Of a stretch of 64,000 nucleotides of DNA, positions 23,278 to 35,654 are shown piece after piece. The position numbers and the translations under genes are program-made. Position 1 is the first letter of the stretch, and every line of letters begins with the position of its first letter. The DNA comes from Hyaloscypha bicolor E (taxonomy: Eukaryota; Ascomycota; Leotiomycetes; Helotiales; Hyaloscyphaceae), in NCBI RefSeq assembly GCF_002865645.1, contig NW_020194519.1:865542-929541 (forward strand), given 5' to 3'. Below the pieces are notes generated by a model, which worked only from the letters and a program-made list of their open reading frames with translations, made no database searches and was not told the origin of the DNA.

Positions 23278-23617
23278 TGTCCTCCAACTTCGTCAAAAGA
23301 GACCAACTGGCGCCTTTGGAAGTAGTCCAGGAGAATTATAAGCTCATGGGGCCTCAATCAGAGGCTTTGACGATGGGGATCGATCTTGCGGGCAATGAAC
23401 GTCAATAAGGCGTGTAGAAAGCGGGGATGTTGGCGGCACAAAAGCAGGCTCCGTCTGCCACGTGGCTTACATGCGCGCTTAGGCTTGGGAGATGACATGG
23501 AAATTTTCACCTCACGTGGTTTTGATACAGATGATTCCAGTCCCTTCGCGAAGTATGGCTTCATGTCGAGGAAGGCGTGAATCATGGTTGAGATTTCTAT
23601 TGAGCACACTGATTCTT

Positions 23618-26600
23618 TCACCACAGCATCCAAAGTACTAAGCTATCATAATCTTTCTCCGTTAAATCGGTCTCAAGATTATTGTGAGAAATCTCGCCGT
23701 GAGCTTTCTTCGCCGCAATCTCAAATCGTTGAGACTTTTCTTCATTGCCCAGCGTCGTATAAAGCCGAGACAACCTGAACTGAGCTCTAGCTTCATAGCC
23801 TTTTGCTTCGGGAATGGCTTCGGCGATAGACACAGATTCTTCTAGTAAATTACTGTGTCCCAAAGTCAGTTTTTTTTATATAAAAGAATTAGGCTACGCA
23901 TAATTTAGGAAGCGACTCACATAGAGGAACTAAGATCACCCCTTATTTCAAGCACGCTTGCGACTTGATAGAGAGAGTCGCATACTTTGAATCGACTTCC
24001 AAGGAGCTTTTGACGGAACCCAAGAGCCTTGGAACTTAGACGTAACGCATCATCAAGCCGACCTTGTTGCAAACGGATTCGGGCCAGTAGAACCATGTCC
24101 CTGTTGCTGCCTATCAGTCGCTTTTTCGAAGCCTCTTAGTATTTGAACTTACCCAGAGAAACGGGGGTTGCCGGTCTGCAAGAAAGTTTCATCGGTGAAG
24201 TCTTTTAGAGAAGGACACCTCTTGAGCATTTCTTCGGCTTCATTTGCGTTGCCCATTCGCATGAGTGTACTTGCCATATTGCTATACGAGTTACCGATTC
24301 GATCGCTTTTGGTACGAAGACGTATATCAATAGCTCTTTGACCTGTTTCTACGGCTCTGCCGAAGTCACCGAGCTCTGTATATGCAATTGACAGAGCATT
24401 GAGGCTAGACGCAATGAAAGGATCATCCAGATCCATAAGGGGCTGCCTGATCTTGAAAGCCAGAAGGAATGAGTCAAGTGCCTTGGAGATGTTATTCGTA
24501 TCAAGTTCAATCAGACCGTCAAGCATGGCGGCACTCGCGTACATAAGAGAGTCTTTCTCATCAAGATTCTCCAGAGCTGTTTTCATAAATTGGCGTGCCT
24601 CACTATAGTGTTCTCGCTCGTAGAGATACCTATCCTCACATTAGCGTCCAAAGAATAAAGCCATGGGCACAAACGAGGACATACCAGCAACATCGGAGAA
24701 TGAGTTCGAAGAACATCTTCGGATCACTAGCTTTTAAGCTATACTTTTTAGTCTTCTCAATTAGAAAACTGACGTGTGGTAAGCACAGTTCGCATTTCGC
24801 CCAGGCCGTAAACTGGTGGCTCGTGACCGTGTTCCAGGTGTTAGGAAACCCATTGCTCAAGATCGTGATTGCAACATCAAAGTAATCAATCTTCTCCTCC
24901 TCAGTAAGTCGTCTCATCACTGCTGCTTGTACCAAGCGATGAATTGCTAGAGATTCTGCCTCGCTGGACCGATCAATCAAGGCGGCTTTAAGAAGAGGCT
25001 CTTTGGCATCCAGAAAACTTGATCTGTCAGCAATGTTCGTGGATATTTCAATGATAAGCATACTCCATGTCATCCCTAAGGAATCCAAATTTCTCGTCCT
25101 CAAGATGCTCACCACCCTCTAGGAGCACACTCTCGTGGATCTTATCGGGATCGAAGAAGGCGAGGAGTTTTTGCAAAGTACTTGATATACCGGATAATTG
25201 CGCCAAGGAAAGTCCCCAAACAGTGCTAAGAGTGTGACCGTAGTCCCCTCGCTTCAACTTTCGTGCATCGATCTTTGCAGCATTTTTGTGATACAGTGGT
25301 AAGAAGTCTTTGAGAGCCAACTTCTGCTGAACGATAAAACCACTTATTTGATTAATTGCTAAAGGTAGGCCACCCAGTGCTCGAGATATTTCCCTGGCAG
25401 CATGTCTGTCAGAGGTGGAGCTGGGATCTCGGCCAACGAGGCGAATAAAAGCTTCAACACTTGTATTTTCATCGAAAGGGAGAACATGAATAGTCTCGGC
25501 AGAAGTACCAAATGCGGCAGTCGAATCTCTTGAGGTGATGAGGATAGATCCAGTTGCAGCACCTGGCCAAGCGTTGGATAAGATATCTGGATCGTCGGCA
25601 TTGTCAAACACGACAAGCCATCGGCAATCTATTCCGTCAGGATTTATCCAGAAAACGACCATTTAGAATTACTTACTGGTGGTAGAAAGCCACGTCTTCA
25701 CTTTGGACATTGCTGCAACCGCATCTTGCGCATCCTCTACGTTGGGGGAAAGATGCAGTTTCTTGGAGGCTTCGAGGAAATCTTGCGTAAGTTTAATTGA
25801 GTTATCTGCGGAAATCCAGAAAATCGCGTCAAAGTCTTGTCTGGATTTGTTCACGTATTGGAGAGCAATCTTCGTTTTGCCGACGCCGCCCATTCCCCAT
25901 AATACACTGACTTTTAAAGCCCCATTCTCATGGCGTAATCCGTTTTGGATCTTTTCCAAAATATCCAGCCTGCCATGAAATTGCTCATCCACGCCGAAGG
26001 GTATGAGATAGCACGGCAGCACCTCGTCTGCAATCTTGGTATTTTTCATAAGCTCCATTGCTGATAGCAGCTCTGTATTCCTCTCGCGGTCTTCTCGTAG
26101 CCGCACTTCTTCTGCTTTTGTATCAACGACGCGGGATAGCTTTTTCAGTCTCTTTATTGTCTGATTGAAATCGTTGTTAAATTTTGGCCAGCTCATTTTG
26201 ATCAAGGGGCCTGAAGAGTATTAGTCTAGTTGAACATCAGATCCGAGGGTGAACACAATGGCTTACGATGCGGGTTGCTCCGGAAGAAGTTAATTGTGCG
26301 GGCACAGAAACAGGTCATTTCCGTGTATACTTCGATCAGTGCAGACTCGAGCGCGTCATCTATTGGTAGATTTTCTTCATACGAGCGAAATCGTGGAAGG
26401 GACAGGCTTAATTCGTCTAACATATTGATAATGTCTTCTAGAGTGTCGCTCGAGGGAGATGCTAACTGCGTAGGTGCTATTAGTTTTGTGCTAGACGAAG
26501 GCGTGGATCAGGCAGGCGCTACCATGAAGACGACTTTCAAGCTGCCCCATACCAGACCCGTCGCTTTGGCATCAGCACCGCTACAAACAGCTATGATTGC

Positions 26601-26904
26601 AGCGAAATCGTTTATATGTGGCAGGATTAACTCAAGGCGTTTGAACGATGATAGCTTGTTTCTGCCCGGGAAGGCAGGCCCCATAGCCTTCGCCTGGGCA
26701 AGCAGCTCCTCAACATTATCAACATCAAGAATTGCCTCGTCATCGCTCTTCAATTCGGAGTGGAATCGATCGAGGGCTTGGGATAGGAGTGGGCGTTGCT
26801 GCGAAGGCAGACGGCTGTAATTTGATCGTTAGCAGGCTCACACCAAGGTCCCCTCCGTCCCCTGCGATCACACGTTGACTGAAGACCTACCCCGCGGAGC
26901 CCAT
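23618..26904 (-). CDS. STAND/NLR-like protein: N-terminal helical domain, NB-ARC, TPR
   Basis: Intracellular NOD-like receptor of the type fungi use in self/non-self recognition. The start at 26904 (MGSAG/RLPSQQRPLLSQALD) leads to a helical domain with SGADAKATGLVWGSLKVVFM, similar to the DUF7708-type domain seen at the N-terminus of fungal STAND proteins. Next is a NB-ARC ATPase: P-loop VLWGMGGVGKTKIALQYV, Walker B WLVVFDNADDPD, sensor SILITSRDS, and GLPLAINQISGFIVQQ. The C-terminal third holds tetratricopeptide repeats (SSLNALSIAYTELGDFGRAV; NSYSNMASTLMRMGNANEAE; RAQFRLSRLYTTLGNEEKSQ). It ends ..DSLVLWMLW. Introns join in frame throughout, so it appears intact. The ligand and downstream effect cannot be read from sequence; the N-terminal assignment is less certain than the rest. 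Confidence 0.85.
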
Positions 26905-27687
26905 TGTGTTAATCGACAACTACAGCGGCAGAGCTACAGTGATGAAATGGCGGGTATGGGCTTAGAAGAATCTTTCAGATGAGCACTAGAGGCACTGTTG
27001 AAAAGCAAGCCGCTGCAATCTAGGATCAAGAGGGAGAGAAAGAGGTCCTGTTCACATTCATACTCGGCTTGCAGGTGCGACTGCGAGACACTTCGTGATA
27101 AGCCACGCTGTAAGCTAGTGAAGCGCCTGTGCCCCGCTGTATGTTACACACATTCATCCTGGCGCTTGAGGGAGCGATATAACTCGCTGGACTCCGACAG
27201 GGGCGTCCGACCGCCCATCCCGCTGACCTTGGGCTGCTGCATAACTGATGTGGTGGTGGATCGGTATCTCAACTTCGGTGTACTCTTATTCTTAATTCAC
27301 TAGCCATAAAGGCTCCCAGCAGCTTCACATTACTTCTTTCCAACACACTTTCCGCAAACGCTTAATCCGCCCTTTTATTCGAGCTTGCAGAACCAAAGTT
27401 AATATTTGAATGTCATCTCCAAATAATTTACACATCATTTAACCTTAGATGGCTGAGTCAACTCAACAGAACCTCTAACAGGTCAATATGTGCTCTGGAA
27501 CATGCGTCCGCTAGGCCTATCAATACGCAGGCGGTTCCATTGGATGAATAGGCCCAAAACAGAGATGAACTATTATGTTTGCTCCTTCTTGGATTTTTCG
27601 AGAACTTCCTGAAACACGAAGTTACACAAAGGTAACTGGGGTTGGTTGGCATTGATAAGACGCAGGACCAACCTCCACCTGGGTGTT
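26905..27687. other. Divergent intergenic region, no gene recognised
   Basis: Separates the NLR-like gene from the next plus-strand gene. No repeat, RNA or convincing exon seen, though a 5' exon of the downstream gene could lie here. Confidence 0.45.
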
Positions 27688-29089
27688 ATGATGATTCTAC
27701 GATTCAATCGTGCATGTGACGCAGCGCCTTCTTGGACGATGCCTCTAAGGGAAATTATCACCGGACAGGAGGTCAAACGTATGTTGCAATTTGAGTTTCC
27801 TATCATGCACCTCAGCTAATATGAAGTCCCACAGGGCCAACTGTTTCTGACGACATCGCCTTTTACGCTTTGGTTGGTGGCGAAAAAACAATCACCTGTT
27901 CTCAATTATTGTCTGGTAAACTGGACAATGCAATCGACTGGTACCCGAAGTGGTTGGAGACCCAGTTCGAGGCTATTCCACCATGGATCACAGATTGTGT
28001 ACAATCACTGCCCGAAATATTCAAGGAAGTCGCGCTTCAAACGGCCCCGGGGACCAGCATTGATGACCTGGCTTCGCATTTACTGAGATGGGACCTAGTA
28101 AAGTCCGGAAAGGATCAAGATGAGAGACTCATTGCAAGATCGATTGCATTCGCCATTTTGGGATGGCAAACTATGCTCTTCCAGCCGGCTTTGGGGACCT
28201 GCCCATTGCAGCTAATGGCGCTCGCCGATGTGATGGACGGATACACTGGCCAGGCCTTCATGAAATTCAAGCAGGACCATTCTACGGTTAAACGTCCGCT
28301 CTCTGATTTTCTCTTGGGATTCGGGCTCATGCTTCCTAAAGAAAATATATGTGTCAGTGAAGATACTGAGGACCTACAAGCATACGAAAAGATCGATATC
28401 GTCAGGCCAGAAGAGATCAACGTGTCTCTTCTCCACCGCTTTGCGAGGATTGATGTCGAATGGGTTGATGTGATGGCACCCCACCTTGAATTCGACAAAG
28501 CGACGAACAAACTGTACATATTTCGGCACCCATCCTTTTGCATGGCGAATTTATCACTGTTGGAAGAATCTGGCATGCGCAGCATGATATACAAGTAAGT
28601 AATCTCTAATCTTGAATATCTCATCGGTTGGCTAATACTTGTAGTTGCGCTACCCAAGACGATGACAATTCCCAATGGGCATCTGAAGTTGAGATATCAC
28701 AGTTTCTTCATGAAATTCTCCTTTCTTACCGCCTGTTGTTTGGGCAAGACAAGGAGTCTAGGAGGGGGTTCAAAGAGATGATAAACAGCGCAGATGACAT
28801 AATACTACAACAGTTATGCTCTAATAAGGATCATCAATTTCCAGAGCTTTTCAAGGAGCGGGACTTCTATCGGCTCAAACGAGACTTCCCGATTTTGCGC
28901 AGTCGGCTAGCTACTCTCAGCCACCAAATGTCTAATATGAAGCCGCGAGATTGGAAACAGCTGTGGAAAGACAAGAGAGACTCTGCAAGTTGGCTCACGT
29001 TCTGGGCAGTTATCGTTATTGGGGGTGCTGGGCTTCTATTGGCACTTATACAGGTTTTGCTGCAAGCTGTTCAGCTCGCGCATCCATGA
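27688..29089 (+). CDS. Conserved fungal protein of unknown function with C-terminal membrane anchor
   Basis: I do not recognise a named function. Three exons fit: 27688 to about 27781 (MMILRFNRACDAAPSWTMPL..EVK), about 27836-28593, and about 28643-29089. The junction reads EVKR/PTVSDDIAFYALVGG, supporting the first intron. The second intron gives MIYN/CATQDDD. The body is mostly helical and charged; RSIAFAILGWQTMLFQPALG is a hydrophobic stretch. Close to the end, ASWLTFWAVIVIGGAGLLLA continues hydrophobic into LIQVLLQAVQLAHP: a single membrane segment with almost nothing beyond it, i.e. a tail anchor. From memory, similar Trp-rich C-terminal anchors are common in predicted filamentous-fungal proteins. 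The neighbouring NLR-like gene is divergent; a link is speculative. The start could be upstream, because the frame stays open there. Confidence 0.7.
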
Positions 29090-29899
29090 TGGGTCAACGA
29101 TACCAGCAGAGTGTTGCAGTAACAGTACGACTGTACAAGTGTTAGATTTCTTCCAATATCAGGGCAATTTTGTAATTTATACGTTACTACTTTTCCTATT
29201 ATGAGAGTCCTGAAACTCAGTACTGTCAGCTGTGGTTTTCTGGCGCTTAAGGTAGGCCCGGGCAATGCCTATGTGATAGCAAAAAGAGGCGTTTGAAGAG
29301 GCATCCCCGAAGCCTGAATCTTTAACGGAAGTATTTTCTTCGTCGCTCTCTGGATTGCGGGCCAGGCCAGAATCCGGGAGGAAGTTTTGGATGCAGACGA
29401 GACAGCCTCGTCAATGACCGTACTTGTCTTCTCACCTTTTAGCGCAGTGGACCTCTCGAGTTGTGCCCTGAGATATTAATTAGAAATAGAGCGAATTTTG
29501 TCGTACTTTTGAATGGCTCACGTGCGAAAGACTTGAAGGAAGGTATTGAGTGCATTACCTAGTAAACAAAGGCCGTAGCATAACGCCCAAGCTGCGGCTG
29601 CGCGGTAAGGGTAGTTATCCCATAGCAATAGGGTTCAGTAATCTCCATCATCGACTTGATTCCTGACCTGACTGCGATCCCCACGATTCATCTGTGCGTC
29701 TCTATTTAAATTCCAGGAATTGAAAAACATGTTTGGAGAATAGAATAGCAGGCAACGATATGGCAGGGTCATGACTATAAGAAGAGAACTTCAGGTGATG
29801 ATATTTCAACTTTCGGAAACACCAAAGCGGGGAGCGGGAGCAACCACTTGGTGTACGAAAACCATCTTACAAATATCACCGTAGGCCTTGTGACTTTAT
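29090..29899. other. Intergenic, no gene recognised
   Basis: No convincing exon. The right end may contain further decayed sequence of the dehydrogenase remnant that follows. Confidence 0.45.
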
Positions 29900-30091
29900 A
29901 TGATGATTCATTTCACACTATTCGTATACGGCCACATTAATGCGAAGAAGGAAATGGACGAGAGAAATGGGACGCAGGCTGGTGATCCTCCGAAAGGAGC
30001 CAAGGCGATGTACGAGTTTGCGATCACAAAGGACCCGCCGTTGAGAGCCGTGATCGGCACGGATGTTAATGGGTACAAGGCTCCAAGCTAG
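29900..30091 (+). pseudogene. C-terminal remnant of a short-chain dehydrogenase
   Basis: About 45 residues (EMDERNGTQAGDPPKGAKAM, YEFAITKDPPLRAVIGTDVN) match the pattern at the end of many fungal short-chain dehydrogenases, where a 'GDP-KGAKAMYE' helix is followed by 'DPPLR-VIGTDA'. I find neither the Rossmann N-terminus nor the YxxxK active site upstream in any frame. It therefore looks like the tail of a deleted or decayed gene. A short unrelated ORF is the alternative. Confidence 0.55.
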
Positions 30092-30506
30092 AAGCGATCA
30101 ACCAGCCGGAATTTTCTTAAATATAGAGACACATTGCCTCGAGTCTGGAGCACTCATTGTCTGCGAATCCGCCGAAATCAAGAGCAGATGCAGCAGGCGA
30201 GAGTAGCTGTTGAGTCTGGAAAGATTACATGAACTATAATCTTATAAGCTCAAGCGATGTGTGCATTTCTCTGACGCACCTACCAATGTGCTGATTTTCA
30301 TCAGGTATCCGAAAACACGTAGTGTACGCACGAAGAAAAAATGTGGAGCATGGTGCAAAGCATAAAGGTGCATGTCATTCCCGCCAAATGGCACCAAGTT
30401 AAACATCCCGCAGGTAGATGACACGATATGAAGATGGTATATACACAATATTTAAATACACCCTCTTGCCCATGCCATTAGAGAAGGTGTCCTTGTTTCT
30501 GATTCA
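30092..30506. other. Intergenic, nothing recognised
   Basis: Short AT-moderate stretch between the dehydrogenase remnant and the 3' end of the next gene; no feature seen. Confidence 0.45.
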
Positions 30507-32285
30507 CTAACTCAGGCGAATCAAATCGTCGACCATCAACTTACCCAATATATACTCATGGTCGTCCGCATTCGCACGACTTCCATCACAGTCGAGAAGC
30601 GAGTCTCCGTCTTCATCCGTCGTCGCCGTACTAGAGATATCAGATCCGCTATCGCTGCTTGCTTTCTCGGCCTCGACAAGAGCATCGTTGGTTTGTACAT
30701 CTTGCACCTGAATAGCCTCATGGGCAATACTCGCAACACCTCGAGTGTGACCGCCAGCTTCATCGTCTGGGCTTTCCATGGGCGGGTCAGCATATGCAAG
30801 AGCTCGACGTGGAAGAGTGTGTCGTGAAGTGATTGAACGGCGATCTGATGTGGAGGCTTCCGAAACGCTTTCCAACTGCTCTAACTGCACCACGGCACCA
30901 GGAGACATTAGTGACGGTCGATCGGGAACTTCCGTATCCCCCTCGATATCAAGTGCCGAGCGCTCCTTTCCTGGTCTGGTTCCATGCGAATAGGGCGTGG
31001 GAGATGAGCTCACCGACCAAGCTTGCAATGGTGTACCCGAGGTCATGCTGGTGGAAGGAGATGATTGGGAGTATGGGCTCCAAGCGCTGCTCGAAGTTGC
31101 GATGCTACCGTCGAAGGAAGCGGGACTGGAGGCGTCCGCCTTTTGGCGCTTGGGAGTAGGTGCCGCCTGATGAGTACTACCACCCTGCGCTCCTTCGGAC
31201 TGCGACCGTTGCGGCAGCTTGGAGCGGGCTATTAATGGTGAAATGTTTTGGTGTCGTCGATAATCCGGGCTAGGATGAAGCTGCCTCAGGGGATGGGATG
31301 GGAAATTGCTCAGCGCTTGAGAGCCAACATGCGCGATGTTCTTCAATGCTGATTCTCTTGGGTTATGTGCGGAATGAGTGTGTCCCAAAGTTGACTGATG
31401 ATCCGTGTCTTGACTTGCCACAAAGGGTCGGTTGCTACGATTGATGGCGGTTGAGACTTCGTTGGGTTGTGTTTTCCGCTTTCCAGATTGCTGAGAATAT
31501 GAAGGGTGGTTGGGTGCATTGGGATCAGGAGTGGGTACGTTCGTGAAGCCTGGTGGTTCTGGGGAGGTCGGTGGTAGTCGTTTGAGAGATCGGTGAGCAA
31601 TGGCTGGCAGACTTGGACCAGGACTTGGACTAAAACTATTCACCGGCCCGTAAGGGTTCACAGTTTCTTGCGATAACAAGGCTTGGTTGCCACCAAGAAG
31701 CGCAATGGCTTGATCTTCGAAGTCACGGAAAGTAGGTTCGTGATCAAGATTGACCCTAGGTAACATAGCCCAACCGCCGACTTTGATATAGTCGGAAAGT
31801 CTCGGATCTAATTGGCACTGTGTTAGTAAATAGACTGGTATGCAATGTTAGGTAAATACCGTCTCTATTCAAAGCGATCTCGGTGGCGGGGACGAGGTCG
31901 AGAAGGAATTTAAAGAAGGCTTCCAGGATCTGCGGTGGCTCGCCCTGGGGTGGCCTCGGCCAACCCCAAGCTTTGAGCTTATATCCAAACCAACGGTCAC
32001 TTCTTCTTGTCAATGGCATTATCCGTGAGGGCAGGTTGAGGAAACTTACTTGGTCGTGGCAGACCATCCTTGTGAAGTAAAAACATCTTTCATCTCACGG
32101 GCATTGCGCCTCCTGAGAAACGTCCAGAATATCCATCCTTTGTAACGCTCCGCTTCACCCTGGGAGCTCTGAAAGCGCTTTGGGAGACCCTTACTTTCCA
32201 ACCAGCGGTCATGCTCGTCTGCCTGCTGCATGAGAAACCAGAAGATTATGACGCATTGTGGGAAGTTGAAAGGTTGATCGGGCAT
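30507..32285 (-). CDS. Hypothetical protein: small N-terminal globular part and long disordered tail
   Basis: Not recognised. Three exons: from ATG 32285 to about 32048 (MPDQPFNFPQCVIIFWFLMQ), about 31863-31996, and about 31808 down to 30507. They join in frame (TTN/DRWFGYKLKAWGWPRPP; NRD/DPRLSDYIKVGGWAM). The first ~150 residues are ordered, rich in Trp and aromatic residues. After PRVNLDHEPTFRDFEDQAIA the rest (about 390 residues) is Ser/Pro/Gln-rich and likely disordered, with a basic patch (APTPKRQKAD) that could be a nuclear signal. It ends with an acidic stretch and GKLMVDDLIRLS. This composition suggests a nuclear or regulatory protein, but that is a guess. Confidence 0.7.
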
Positions 32286-33499
32286 TGTCAGGGAGAATAT
32301 CGACAGTGGAGCGTGATCAGCAGGAAAAATTCATCAGAGGATGGTGATTGACTTTGCTGTGCCAGGCCAAAATCGGGGCAGGAGGTTCACAGATTTGATT
32401 CTGGTGCAGTATGACCTTATCATCTGTAAGAGCAGCTTCAAGGTAACGGGAAGGTCAAATACTCACAAGTGTTGTAGCTGGTATTTGTGCGGGAGAGAAG
32501 AGTGTCCCGCTAGACGCAGTGTCTCGAGATCAGATTGTCCGGTGTAGGGCGTAGGCCGGAATGATTGGCCATGGAGATTTCTGTAATGCCACGGCAAAGT
32601 TTCCAGAGAAAAAGGGAAGGGGAGAGCCAAGACGGACAATACCCAGATCGCTTTTCAAAGTCCATTGACGTACGGGTCATGCGCGGCGTGGAAATGTGGG
32701 AGTGTACTTGATTGGAGATTCGTGATCGGAGGGACCTCAAGCGGCAAAACAGGTCGAGGTCGGCAGAGTTGACCATTGCTGGAAGCTGGCGTCCAAACAC
32801 TGGAGGAGGCTTGGGCCAGCCGGGTAAAAAGAGCGGCCAGAAATTTTAGGGAGAGACGAGCATGAGCGGTGGAGAAGGGGACCGACGCAGAGGAGAGGCT
32901 CCATTGATGGTGCTTCTCATCTGCGGCATTCCTCCAAGGCCCAGGCCTCGCGTCATCATGGCGAGATGCTTCTCCCAGGAACATGGAGATCCTTGACAAG
33001 GATGAGATGTCAACAGCGCTAGTGCACAGTAGCGTTTTTCCATTTCTTGCCATTGGGGCGTGAGCTGTCGAGTGATGCGTGATGCGTGAGGTGTGAGGTG
33101 TCGAGTGATGCGTGTTGGGCATGTCGTGAAGTGTGTCTGAAGTTGGACGAAAAGGGGGGTGCCTCCGGGAAGCGCTGTGTCACCATATGGACCAATAGCG
33201 ATCGCCTCGTCCAAGCACTGCCCCCGCCGCATCATGCGCGTTTGGTTGGCCAATTGTTTTGCAGCCCTTGCCTCCCTGCCGCCACTTGCACCGCGCGCTG
33301 CTGCTTTAAGCCACGTTCCCCTGTTTAGCCTCACCCACCCCATTTTCTCCAGCATGGCTCGGCGACTGGCGGGCTCCGCCTGCAGCCGTGGTTTGGGAAC
33401 TTGTGTGGGTGTTGTGACTTTGAGCCTCATCAAGACACCAGTGGAGTATTCAAAGAAACCAATTCTCATAAAGCGTGTATCGTAAATTGCAACAAAGCT
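32286..33499. other. Intergenic region with a short GTGATGCGTGA-type tandem run
   Basis: Upstream region of the gene at 32285. Around 33066-33118 the units GTGATGC, GTGAGGT and GTCGAGTGATGCGTG recur, a small imperfect tandem repeat. GC-rich frames in this stretch show no family resemblance. Confidence 0.45.
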
Positions 33500-33793
33500 A
33501 TGGATTCCCAGTACCTTCCAACCTCCATTACAGTACCTAACCCCAATTCCACTTTACCAGCTCGTCATCCCAGCGCCGAGCCAAAAATCGACGAAAACGT
33601 AACAAGTGACGAAGAAAAAAACCCCCCACCCAGTGTTTATTTGGACCCACTGGGGATGAAACGACAAGTAACCAAGCGACGAGTGAAAAAGACCTCTCAT
33701 ACCGTGATTGTGAGCCTCTACGATAGACATCTCGAACTTCAGAGTGTGATCCTGATCATGCTCTTGACGTTAGTGGGTGTTCTGCGCTTCTAG
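33500..33793 (+). CDS. Possible small protein, unsupported by family
   Basis: An ATG-started 97-residue frame (MDSQYLPTSITVPNPNSTLP) with a Pro/Asn-rich start, an acidic patch (ENVTSDEEKN), a basic patch (KRQVTKRRVKKTSH) and a hydrophobic end (LQSVILIMLLTLVGVLRF). It overlaps the last 24 bases of the convergent minus-strand gene. Composition resembles a real peptide, but there is no homology I know and no splice or promoter evidence. It may be a chance frame. Confidence 0.25.
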   Translation: MDSQYLPTSITVPNPNSTLPARHPSAEPKIDENVTSDEEKNPPPSVYLDPLGMKRQVTKRRVKKTSHTVIVSLYDRHLELQSVILIMLLTLVGVLRF

Positions 33794-34606
33794 CTCTGCC
33801 CAACGCGCATCCATATCAATCGAATCGTAGGGCATCGCCGTCAGCTCATAGGCACTAGATATCACCAATTGAGCACCTGCGATGGCCGAGAACACGTCCG
33901 AAACCGTGAGCAGAACCTGCGGCCACTTGGGGGAGCGGAAGTGCCAAAGTACCCAGGCTGCAACCACTGACATGAGACTCAGAAGACATAGAAAGACGAA
34001 AGTGCGTCGACGCTCCAGACGAAAGCCTGTCCTGCGAAACAGAGCCGGGACCATGACGGCACAGAGGCCGACGGCTCGTAGAATCGAAGCCGAGACCAAT
34101 GCCCAAACAGAACTCGCTTGCCATTCAAAATGAGCCGTATAGAAGTAGGCAAAGGTGAACCCGGTGACGGCGCATAGGGCGATACAGATAATTGCCCATG
34201 CAGTCCCACGGCCACGGAAATCGCTCTGGGATGAGCGAAGTTCGTCGGTAGCAGCGTGATGGAGAGACATAGTTTTTCCGCTCGGAGCAGCCGAAGACAT
34301 TGTCCTTGCGGATCGTTGCAACGGACGAGGATCTGATTCGGGGAGAGATAGTAAGTGCAGTCCTCAATGTAAGAGAAGTAGCTTTTGGTGGCATTCCAAC
34401 TTACGACTGGTATCTGACGTCTCTCTGCCAGCGACAACCCCAGTGTCATGGCTCAGAGTTGCATTGCTTGCTTCTCCATCCTGTGTCTTGTCAGTATCAA
34501 GCTCGTCTGCCGTTGATAACAAGATGTTGAATAAAACCGCTTAACTGACCTGGCGAAAAGCAGCGTGTCTAACAGCCACAGGAGCCGGAGCGGTGACGAC
34601 GGACAT
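33770..34606 (-). CDS. Four-pass membrane protein of unknown function
   Basis: Three exons join in frame: complement(34550..34606), complement(34405..34486), complement(33770..34332), giving 233 residues. The first encodes MSVVTAPAPVAVRHAAFRQ; the second adds TQDGEASNATLSHDTG. A soluble N-terminal tail of about 75 residues precedes four hydrophobic segments: GTAWAIICIALCAVTGFTFA, SSVWALVSASILRAVGLCAV, RTFVFLCLLSLMSVVAAWVL and LTVSDVFSAIAGAQLVISSA. The short tail after segment four is acidic (YDSIDMDARWAELEAQNTH). A basic loop (RRTGFRLERRRT) separates segments two and three. I do not recognise the family; four-helix topology with both ends probably cytosolic is inferred. Confidence 0.7.
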
Positions 34607-35654
34607 TGTCGAACACAGAAGCTCAGCACCAACGAGAGATTTCGTGTTGAGAGCTTGAATGAGCAGAAATCCCTAAGCAATGAAGCGATTTGGAGATGCT
34701 TTGGTGCTGATTCCGTGGTTAAGCTGAGGTGTGGGAAGCTATACAAAAGATTTGACGGGACAGAAAGAGACGAGTTCGAAGATTTGTGCTTCTTCCTCGC
34801 CGACACAGCTTACACAGAGTTGCAAAATTTAGCGAACATCCACTGAATTCAAAGCGCTGATAATTGGTCATGGATCTACACAGTGTTGATCTCGAGGCCC
34901 GGAACACATCGTCGCGGCTTGAGCTTTCAAGCATTGTTTGTCAAAGGGGCAGGAATTAACGAGAACCAAAAGGGCTTAGTGGAGGGAGTCGACAATCGCG
35001 AGATAGATCTCCTTTGGTGTCTCGACTCTCAATCGCGAATCCGAGTTGAGCCGACATTTTCAGGAAGTGGGACCCATCCCAGCAGCCAGACTGCTCAGAC
35101 ACCACTTCTTGGATGGGAAAAGAACGACCAGGACCAAGAAGGTTTAGTGGAAGTTCTTGCTTGTGAATATGCAGCTTTTCATTGGAATGGTCCGAGTCTA
35201 GCTCACTCAGTTGCATGAGGAGCCCGGGGAAAACCCATTCCCGCCGCTTTTGGCTCTCACAGCAGCCTGGGAAAGAGGAGGGTGGGCACGGAGGGGAGAT
35301 GATAGGTGGTTGACGGCCCGTAAAAGAGCAAGGCAGACTGTGGTTGCTCCCGAAGACTCGCGGTCGACCGGAAAAGTGAACCAATGCTCGCAATATCTGA
35401 GAATAACCCCGGCATTCCACTTCCAACCTCTCATTGACGGCTGATGGAGTTCCTCAGAGCGTCGAATCTTTGACCTGCTTTATCAACGTCGATGTGCTCC
35501 ATCCGGGGAGTAGAAGCCAAGGTCACTGCTCTAGGCCATCTGTGACCAGCAGCGAATATCGCGCTCTCCTCGCTGTGCTCAAGACGTTCCGGTAACGGGA
35601 GGGCAACGAACCCAACTGGGGTTCCCAGACTAGTGCATGTCCGTATCCCCAATG
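34607..35654. other. Intergenic, no gene recognised
   Basis: Upstream of the four-pass membrane protein and leading into the minisatellite. No frame here shows domain resemblance. Confidence 0.45.

Noticed and set aside
26230..26820. Plus-strand 196-codon frame
   Set aside because: It is antisense to the N-terminal exons of the NLR-like gene, whose frame and splicing are well supported.
32846..33469. Minus-strand 207-codon frame
   Set aside because: It crosses a small tandem repeat, has no recognisable domain and lies in the presumed promoter of the gene at 30507-32285.
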